A stretch of 64,000 bases of DNA from Taeniopygia guttata (Eukaryota; Chordata; Aves; Passeriformes; Estrildidae), in contig NC_133025.1 of NCBI RefSeq assembly GCF_048771995.1, forward strand, positions 1,178,001 through 1,242,000, in the 5' to 3' direction. Below, in pieces: positions 57,186 through 64,000 of the stretch. Each line of letters opens with the position of its first letter. Within the stretch, counting starts at the first letter, position 1. Made by a program: the position numbers and the translations under genes. The notes beneath the pieces are model-generated. The model did no database searches, was not told the origin of the DNA, and worked only from the letters and a program-made list of their open reading frames with translations.

Positions 57186-60100
57186 AGCACTCCTCTGCTT
57201 TTGCTTCCCCCAGGACACAGGGCAGGGATCCTGCCCAAGATGTGACAGCCTGTGCAGGGAATTGTCCCTTTGGGAATCACCCCCGTGCTGGCATTCCCAT
57301 GGAGGCAGCACACCTGGAGCCTCCAAGGAATGATCTCCTGCAGCGATCCAGGTGTGAGCTCCCAAGGAGGCACTCCAGGATTTACTCCCTCAGCTTCCAG
57401 ACTGTCTGCTCCTCCAGGAACAGCGCAGGACAGGAATTAAGGGCGAGTTTGAAGGAGAAATTAATTTTAAAAACCCCAAAACGTTAAAAAAAACCCAATC
57501 ATCATTTAATACCAGTGCATGATGATGAGCAGAACCAGGACAGAACACTCCTGTGAAGATTACATTTAATTTTCTCCTGGCAAATGAAACAATGCAGGGT
57601 CTCATGGAGGGGCATCTCCTGCTTCACCCAAAATGTTGGGAGCTGACAGGGTCTGCAGGACTGGGAGCTCAGCTCCCAGCTCCCATTATCAGCTCCTGCT
57701 GCCGAGAAATGCCGAGCACGTGGGAGTCACTCCAGGAGATGTTTCCAAAAGCTCAGCAGGACTGTAAAATAGTCGTGGTGACACTTAAAAACAATCCCCT
57801 ACTACAAATCCAAGCACAGCTTCCCTAGGAAAGCCAGCAAAAGCAGCTGGCCCAACCTCTTGGACCCAGTGGAGGGGAGAGCAAGGAGAGCATCAGACAG
57901 GGAATGTTTGTTTTCCTGAAATCCCATGTTCACTTTTGGGGTTTTTAAACTGTTACGACAAAGAAAAGGCCTCTAGAATTTGTTTAATCAGCATTTAATG
58001 CTCTAATGCCACTTCAGAACTGGGAATCTGGGAAAGCATCATCCTGCCAGGCTACTCAGGGTTCCAAAACTCTGCTCCAAGTCTAAGGAATGAGATGGGG
58101 AAATAATTAAAATGACCCCTATTTTTTATTATTTTAAGCAGGGCTGGGATGTCAGGCTCCAACAGGCACTCTGCTCCAAGCAGCCCTAACCAAATCCCTA
58201 TTTCCCACTTTGAACTCCATGACTGTGGCAATTCCACGATTAAACAGGTGCATTTGGCTTTCAGGCCTGCTTGAGGAGCCCCAGCTCCCAAATCCTCCCC
58301 AGTCCAACTGACAAGGCAACAAAGGGAGAGTGAACTTCCAGATCCAGCCAATTTTTTTGGGAAATAAAACCATCCAGCCACCAGCAAAGACTCCAAATTC
58401 TGCTCTAAAAGCAGCGAGATTATACCCTTGGAAGTTGCCATTTAGGCAACAAAGATTATTTATTTTCCTCCAGTTGGTTTGGGGAGAGATTTATGGATTT
58501 TGAATTCTCCTAAAGACAGGCACCACCTCCCAAGCCACGTTTACCTGATTTGATTTATAAACCACCACCTGTGACAGCCTTTCTGGGGAAAAGGGGGGGC
58601 TCTCCCAGTTCTGGGAAGGGGCTGCTGCCACGTCTTTGTGCATTTTGAAGCATCACCACACGATTCCCCTCATCCCTGGAGACCTCATTAAAACAGAGCC
58701 CCAGAAGTGGAGCAGAAAGAAGCATAGCGTGACATTTGAAAATTTACATTCAAAGTTTCCAGAAATATCCATCCTTTAAAACAAAACAAAAAGGGGAAAA
58801 AAAAAAAAAAACCCCAAACAAAACAACAAAGCCCCACCAAACCCTACCAAAACAAGACATTCCAGTGCACACGCTCTTCCCTGGGGACAGGCCAAAGAGA
58901 ACAACTCCACGTGACCCTGCGATTGCTCAACGCTGCTCTTGGAAGGTGTTCAAGTGGGATGATAAGTGCGGTGTAAGCCTATAATGACCAGAAAAAGGAA
59001 TTTATCCCAAATGTAAACTCTGTCCTAGCCTTTGCCTCCACGGAGCAAACACGGGTGGGGGAGTGCTGAGATTACAAAACGCTCTGCAGGTAAACTAAGG
59101 AGCTTTGTACCTTTATTCTCCTTGACTCAGGACGAGCCTAAAATTAGCAGGGAGAGCGACGCTCGGTGAATTATGCTCCCGAACCCCCGGCTCTGCAAAC
59201 TGGGCAGCACAGGGAGATTCAAACAAAGCTGACCACTATTTATAATTCCTTTCAGGCACAAAACAGGGTGACACTTCCCTTTTCCAGCTCTGACGCTTAA
59301 AAATAGAGCTCGGGGACTACAAGGCAGCCAGCAGCGTTTCTCCACAAAAGGAGGAAAATAAATCAGCGCTAAATAAACTCCCGGCCAAGGGGAAGCTGCG
59401 AGCGCAGCGGAACAATAAACCCTGGGGTTGGAACGGGAAAGGGCCCCGGGGTTTGGGGGTGCTGGGGTGGGTCCCCCATGGGTGTGAACACCCTGGCAGG
59501 GGCACCCCATCAGCTGCAGCCTCGCTCCGCCCCGGGCCCGGTTTCCGGGTAGTAACAGAGCAGCCAATCCGCGGAGTTGCGAGAGCTCGAGGCCTTTTCC
59601 CTGCAAACACGGCTCCGAGGCTGGCACTCGCCCCAAAACTGGGGGAACCACAAAGGGGAGCCCCCGCTCTGCCATCCCCAGGGTGGGAGCTACCTGGAGA
59701 GGCTGGCCTGGAGCCCGAGGGCTTCCCACTGGGATAACCCTACGCTTCCAGGCCGCTGGCGAGCGAGGCCGGAGGTGTTTTGGGGAGCGCGGAGCTTTCC
59801 TCCAAAAACCCTGCTCTGAAAGGTCACAGGTTACCCAGGAAACTTTGGCTGGAGCCCCCCAAAAAGGGGAGGAGCGATTCTGGCTCTCTGTTCCCAGCCT
59901 CAGCAGCACAACCCCAGTCCAAAGGGAGACAATGAGTGCCGGGGAGCTGGAGCACATCCTGATCCAGGAGATTGTTAAACGTCGGTGGCACAGATTCCCA
60001 CAGAGCTCTGCCCTTCCTGCAGCCCCACCGAGAGCAGCCACCTCTCCCCTGCCCTCCTCACAAAGAGGCTTCCACAAAAGGACACGGACGTGGCAGGACT

Positions 60101-61089
60101 GAAAATAGGAATCACAAAAAGACCTCGCTCAGCTCCTAAACCTGTCAGAGCAGGAGAAGGCAGGAGTGGCATTCACCCTGCTCGGTGCCCCCTCCCTGCT
60201 GGGAAAGGTAGCCCTTGGCAGGCCATAAATCCATACTATTATTCTCCGTTGAAGACGTGGAAAGGGGATGAAAAGGGAAACTGTAATGAAAATGGCAACA
60301 AAAAGGGGGGGGGGTGGTAAGAAAACCCCAAACAAAAACCCTCCACAGCAACAAAACCCTGAAAGCCCCAGGAGGAGATGCCCTCAAGCACATTCCTTCA
60401 GACGAGTCCCTCCTCTGGCCACCACCGAGACCCTCCTCGCTGCCGTGTCTCAAAGGAGACCCTGATTTCAGATCAGCTTCCAGAGGGGGAGATTCCCCAG
60501 GGAAGCGGCTCCGGGGCCTAGTGAGCTGCTCACCCCGGGCGAGTCAGGCAGACAAACAAAAAAAGGCTGGGGAGGGAGGGAGGGAGAGAGGGAGGAGTGG
60601 TGAGGAGTCATCTGACACATCCAACTTCCTAAGTTTGTTGTCCGCAGGAGACCGACTGCTCTAACCCTCACCCCTTGGAAAACAAGGAAAGCAGAGCCGA
60701 CAACAAGAGCTTTGCTTTTGGAAAAGCCATTAGGGGTTCCTTTTGTCAGGGGGCAGAAAGAGCAGAGCAGAAACTGCCCAGCACCGAGAGGAATCCCAGA
60801 TATTCGGGGCTTTCTACCTACCCAGCTCCTAGAAACACACAGCAAAGCCACTTCGCAGGGAAAACCTGCTCTTTGTCCTCCAAAATGCTTCGATCGCTGG
60901 AGAAGCCGGCAAGGAACCGAACAAAAAGGGAGGGGGGGAAGGAAAAGAGAGGGGGAGGGGAAAGGGAAACAGAGCAGCAGCCGATCAGGTTGGGCCTCGG
61001 CCCCGCTGTGGCCCAGAGCTCTTTCCAGGGTATCCCTAAGAAAGGTTTTCCCCCCTCACTAAACAGCTGGAATTCCCGACCCTCCTCCC

Positions 61090-61300
61090 GGTGCGATTAA
61101 GCATCGATCGCAATTGGCGGAGTCTGACATGTGTGTAACTTTAAACCCCCGGATAAAAATAGCTCCGATTCGAGCACCATCAGGACTCATTTCCTATTTG
61201 CTTAAAAACAGGGCGAAAAATACACCGAGAGCAGCTTTGTGGGGAGAAAGGCGCTGCGCGAACGTCAGACAAGTTTCCTTCGATAAGCCACAAACAGGAG
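61090..61300. promoter_or_regulatory. Unique block in 5' intron 1, possible enhancer
   Basis: This is mixed-composition, non-repetitive DNA 1.1 kb inside intron 1. It contains 'gcatcgatcgcaattggcgg', 'cggataaaaatagctccgat' and a GATAAG word at 61,281. It looks unlike the surrounding purine runs. Function is only suggested. Confidence 0.2.
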
Positions 61301-62309
61301 CGCTGCTGCTGCTCCTCCCTCTCCCCCCCCCCCCTCCAAAAAAACACCACCAAATCCAGATAAGTTTGTTTATCTCTCCCTGGGAACTAAATCAGACCCG
61401 TTTCTCGACCCCTCGAAGCAGCACGGCAGAGCCACCAGCCCCGAGTCCTGCTGAGGGAGGTCGGGCACGTTCAGGAGACAGATCCGAGAAACATTTCATC
61501 CACTCTTGCCATTGCCACCCTTTCCACGCTCACACCGCCACCTTGTAAACAAAAACTATTAATAAAACAATCCTAGAACCGAATTCCCAATGGTATTTTT
61601 CAACGCCACCCACTCTCCAGACAGAGAGAAAAAAAGGGATTCACTGCCCCGTAAAAGGCCAGGAATAAAAACAAGGAGAAAAAATATAAACAGATCTATG
61701 TAGGAAGAAGGGGAAAAATAAGAAGTAATAAAGCTTAACCAAACCTAGAGGGTTACATAAACCTCTTGGGAGACGGGCTCGGGCCCTGATGCCCTTCACC
61801 CACCCCTGGGTCTGCTGAGCCAGACCCCGAGGGACCCCCTGCCCCATCCTCCCCAAAAAATTAAATCCCTAAGCCGGCACCAGAAGCTTCATGAACAGCG
61901 GGGTGAAATGGTGGAATAAATAATAATAATAAACCCCACAAAAGCCTTTCTTTGGGCTGTGGCTGCTGGAACTGCTCTTCCCTTCTTCACCCTCCCCAGG
62001 GCAGACAAGGGGGGGTGCGGGGCACCCGGATTGGGGGGGCATCACCGAGGGCCGCCTGTCAAGCCACAGAGGGGGAAAACCCCCCAAAATACGGCAGAAG
62101 GGGGGGTTAGGCCTCCCCTGGTGAGGAGGGAAGGGCAGATCCGACCCCCAGCTCCGGGGAGAGGCCGCGGGGTGCGCCTGGGGGGGGTTTGGGGGGCGAC
62201 CCCCGCGGTGCCCCCCGCCCTCCCACCGCTCTGCAGGCCCGTGGGTGTGGGGAGGGGGGAAAACCCTCCTCCCCCGTGGGCCGGGAGTGGGGAGGCACGG
62301 CAAGGATAC

Positions 62310-62362
62310 AGCTTGACCACGTCGGTGTCCATCCGCCTCTTGCCCGGGCTGGGGGACGACAT
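62310..62362 (-). CDS. UBE2H: UBE2H coding exon 1
   Basis: This exon codes MSSPSPGKRRMDTDVVK and two bases of Leu18, followed by the donor GTATCC. The start ATG at 62,362 is in an excellent Kozak context (gcggccaccATGt), and no other in-frame upstream start is needed. It corresponds to the full-length isoform. Length is 53 nt. Confidence 0.98.
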
Positions 62363-62580
62363 GGTGGCCGCGGCCGCCCCCGGGGCTCCGGGCGGGCTGT
62401 CAGCGCCGCCGCCGCGGGCCGGGGCCGCCCGGCGCCGAGGGGAGCGGGGAAGCTCCGGGCAGCGAGGTGCTGGGACCCGCCGCTGTCGCTGTCGCCGCCG
62501 CTGTCGCCGCCGATGTCGCCGACAGGGCCCCCCCCCCCCCGAGCCGCTCGCGCTCCCTCAGCCGCTCCGGCCGCCTCTGC
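62363..62580 (-). other. UBE2H: UBE2H 5' UTR
   Basis: This is a GC-rich leader with a GCGACA/GGCGGC repeat (62,480-62,525) and a G run on the sense strand (62,527-62,541). The start site is inferred to lie near 62,560-62,590 from the promoter motifs; it has not been mapped. Confidence 0.6.
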
Positions 62581-62601
62581 CCCAGCCTCTCTCTGGACCC
62601 C

Positions 62602-62624
62602 TGACGTCACCCGCGGTGACGTCA
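62602..62624 (-). promoter_or_regulatory. UBE2H: Two full CRE sites in the UBE2H promoter
   Basis: TGACGTCA occurs at 62,602-62,609 and again at 62,617-62,624, 15 bases apart around CCGCGG. This is the palindromic CREB/ATF site. Both lie just upstream of the inferred start. Confidence 0.85.
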
Positions 62625-62642
62625 CAGCCCCGCGGCGCTCCC

Positions 62643-62647
62643 ATTGG
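62643..62647 (-). promoter_or_regulatory. UBE2H: CCAAT box, UBE2H promoter
   Basis: The minus strand reads 'cggccaatgggagc', an NF-Y type site about 20 bases upstream of the CRE pair. Confidence 0.7.
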
Positions 62648-62674
62648 CCGCGCCCTCAACGCTCCGCCGGCCCC

Positions 62675-62698
62675 GAGGCACGCCGGGAGTTGTAGTTC
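62675..62698 (-). promoter_or_regulatory. UBE2H: ZNF143/THAP11-type motif, UBE2H promoter
   Basis: The minus strand reads 'gaactacaactcccggcgtg', matching the ACTACAATTCCCAGCATGC family of promoter motifs bound by ZNF143. It is usual in housekeeping, TATA-less promoters. Confidence 0.75.
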
Positions 62699-62814
62699 TG
62701 AGGGGGGGAAATGGTGGCCGGGCTGAGGGTTCGAGGCTCCGCTGGGGCCGCAAGCTCCAGTTTTTCCCCTTCTAACGTTTCCCGCAATTCCTCCCGTATT
62801 CCCTGTGTCTCCCC

Positions 62815-63235
62815 GTTCCCCATGGATTCTGACACTCCTTATTCCCCCATTTTCATTTTGCCCGTTCCCACCCCAGCCAGGGAACCACCTCATAAACTAT
62901 GGGGTGCACCTATGTCAGGGCCTTGCATTTCCCCATTTCCACTGTTTTTTCCCCAATTCCCCACAGCTCCCCCTATTCCCAGTATCTCATTTGTTCCCCA
63001 TGGATTCTGACACTCCTTATTCCCCCATTTTCATTTTGCCTGTTCCCACCACAGCCAGGGAACCACCTCATAAACTATGGGGTGCACTTATGTCAGGGCC
63101 TTGCATTTCCCCATTTCCACTGTTTTTTCCACAATTCCCCACGGCTCCCCCTATTCCCAGTATCTCCTTTGTTCCCCACAGATTCTGACACCCCCTTATT
63201 CCCATTTCCTGTCCCCACCAGGGTCAGGGAACCGC
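62815..63235. repeat. 178-bp tandem duplication, 2.3 copies
   Basis: The word 'ggattctgacactccttatt' starts at 62,824 and 63,002, with a third partial copy at about 63,180. The copies are nearly identical and keep frames open, giving repeated ORF segments without gene support. Confidence 0.95.
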
Positions 63236-63239
63236 CCCA

Positions 63240-64000
63240 CAGAACGTGGAGTTTGCCCATGGCAATCCGGTTCGATCCAAGCGGGAATGTGGCCCCACAG
63301 CAGGAGTCACCATCCCGGATTTCCGCTGTGACACCGACAAAGCATTTCCCGGTGCCTCAGTTTACCCACCCGGATGATGACACCACTAATGGGTGTCTCC
63401 CAAACCGATGGGATCCACACCCCACATTCCTGACCCCGGCATCATCCCATAAATCTGCCCCGGTGCTTCCTCCCCCCGTGGGGAGGAGACATGGACGAAG
63501 AATCCCAAATCCCAAAAAGCCCCAGCATGCCCGGAGTTTGGCAGGGGCAGGAGGTGACACCTCCTGCGGGGACTCAAATCCACACCCCACAATTCAGGCG
63601 GGGATTTGGCAGGGGAACAGGGTTCTCTTTGAGCAGAGCAGCTGGAAAACTTGGGATAGAGGATCCTGCATTTCCCAGGCCACAACAATCCCTGACTGGT
63701 TCCAAGCAACTGGGACAACTGGACAGGGATAAGAAGGATTTTACCATAATTTCTTAGAATGCTTCTATTCCATCTGTGAAACACCAGGGATTATTCCAGG
63801 ATATCAGGGACTACAACCTGTTCCTTTTTTGGAATACCTCAATGCCACAGCACCCAGACCTTGGAATGTGGGTGCAGAGGGAATTTTGGGGATCCTCTGA
63901 GCACTCCTCAGTGTGGAAATTGGGATGGAGGGGTTGTGGCTGGGTTTTCCCACCCTGGGGTGGGAATAGCATCCTCCCATGATTTGTGGGGTGCTTCCCT
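63240..64000. other. Upstream intergenic DNA
   Basis: I see no supported exon or complete repeat here. In human the next gene in this direction is ZC3HC1, and none of its protein could be recognised in any frame. Confidence 0.5.

Larger units (their letters stand above)
33955..62309 (-). other. UBE2H: UBE2H intron 1 (28.4 kb)
   Basis: The donor is GTATCC at 62,309 and the acceptor AG at 33,955. The intron is full of CR1 3' ends, a G-depleted insert, four tandem repeat blocks and poly-A runs (for example 48,673-48,697 and 53,296-53,313). Between repeats (for example 37.0-39.6, 42.3-44.5, 47.9-51.4, 57.3-59.4 kb) I see no exon. The last 1.5 kb near exon 1 is CpG-rich promoter-proximal DNA. Confidence 0.9.
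19042..62362 (-). other. UBE2H: UBE2H gene, coding span (ubiquitin-conjugating enzyme E2 H)
   Basis: Seven coding exons join without a frame break to a 183-residue protein, the usual length of UBE2H. Exon limits, all with AG/GT borders, are 62,362-62,310; 33,954-33,878; 33,335-33,261; 24,443-24,404; 24,136-24,084; 21,286-21,158; 19,166-19,042. The protein is an E2: a short N-terminal extension (MSSPSPGKRRMDTD), the UBC fold, the FHPNI motif, and the catalytic Cys87 in SGTVCLDV. The C-terminal acidic, Ser-rich tail ends EDEAQDMEL. It accepts ubiquitin from E1 as a thioester on Cys87 and passes it to substrates with an E3; the GID/CTLH ligase is its known partner, and it acts in erythroid maturation. 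Introns measure 28.4, 0.54, 8.8, 0.27, 2.8 and 2.0 kb. All key residues are intact. Confidence 0.98.

Noticed and set aside
59127-60077. 316-codon minus-strand ORF in UBE2H intron 1
   Set aside because: No recognisable domain, no splice or promoter context, and the overlapping frames are also open. Treated as chance in GC-rich DNA.
62711-63732. Possible gene divergent from UBE2H
   Set aside because: The frame is carried by the 178-bp tandem duplication, and the translation is proline/serine-rich without similarity I can recognise.

Overview
This is vertebrate nuclear DNA, almost certainly from a bird and probably a songbird. Spliced genes have GT-AG introns. The dispersed repeats are CR1 LINE 3' ends and ERV-type solo LTRs, the two repeat classes typical of birds. 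GC-rich minisatellites crowd the compact intergenic part. The gene order NRF1 (+), miR-183/96/182 cluster (-), UBE2H (-) is the one known from human chromosome 7q32. No bacterial, phage or plasmid feature is present, and nearly all long open frames are by-products of GC-rich DNA or tandem repeats.

Layout. 1-2,350: last intron end, last coding exon and 3' UTR of NRF1 on the plus strand. 2,350-15,000: a GC-rich intergenic block of about 13 kb. It holds the minus-strand miR-182 / miR-96 / miR-183 cluster (5.2-5.9 kb), a CpG-rich candidate promoter for it near 9.1-9.9 kb with a minus-strand TATA box and splice donors, and a candidate 3' end near 2.69 kb. It also holds a 650-bp GGAT microsatellite, a 50-bp minisatellite, a 178-bp near-perfect inverted repeat and a 23-bp minisatellite of roughly 60 units. 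15,100-62,600: UBE2H on the minus strand. All seven coding exons are recovered with intact splice sites and give a complete 183-residue E2 enzyme. Intron 1 is 28 kb. 62,600-64,000: UBE2H promoter (two CREs, CCAAT box, ZNF143-type motif) and upstream DNA with a 178-bp tandem duplication.

The UBE2H introns carry many CR1 fragments, two oppositely oriented LTRs of one family and at least six separate tandem arrays. The most notable signal is strand-biased mutation. The LTR at 22.49-23.25 kb differs from its relative at 31.68-32.40 kb almost only by G-to-A changes on the retroviral sense strand. A second insert, inside a CR1 at 41.7 kb, has 3 G against 59 C over 258 bases. Both fit APOBEC-type cytidine deamination of retroelement cDNA, a process reported for songbird LTR elements. 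The second cluster of interest is the regulatory architecture around the sensory-organ microRNA cluster: its candidate transcription unit, Onecut- and CRX-like motifs, and a homeodomain-rich element at 14.8 kb.
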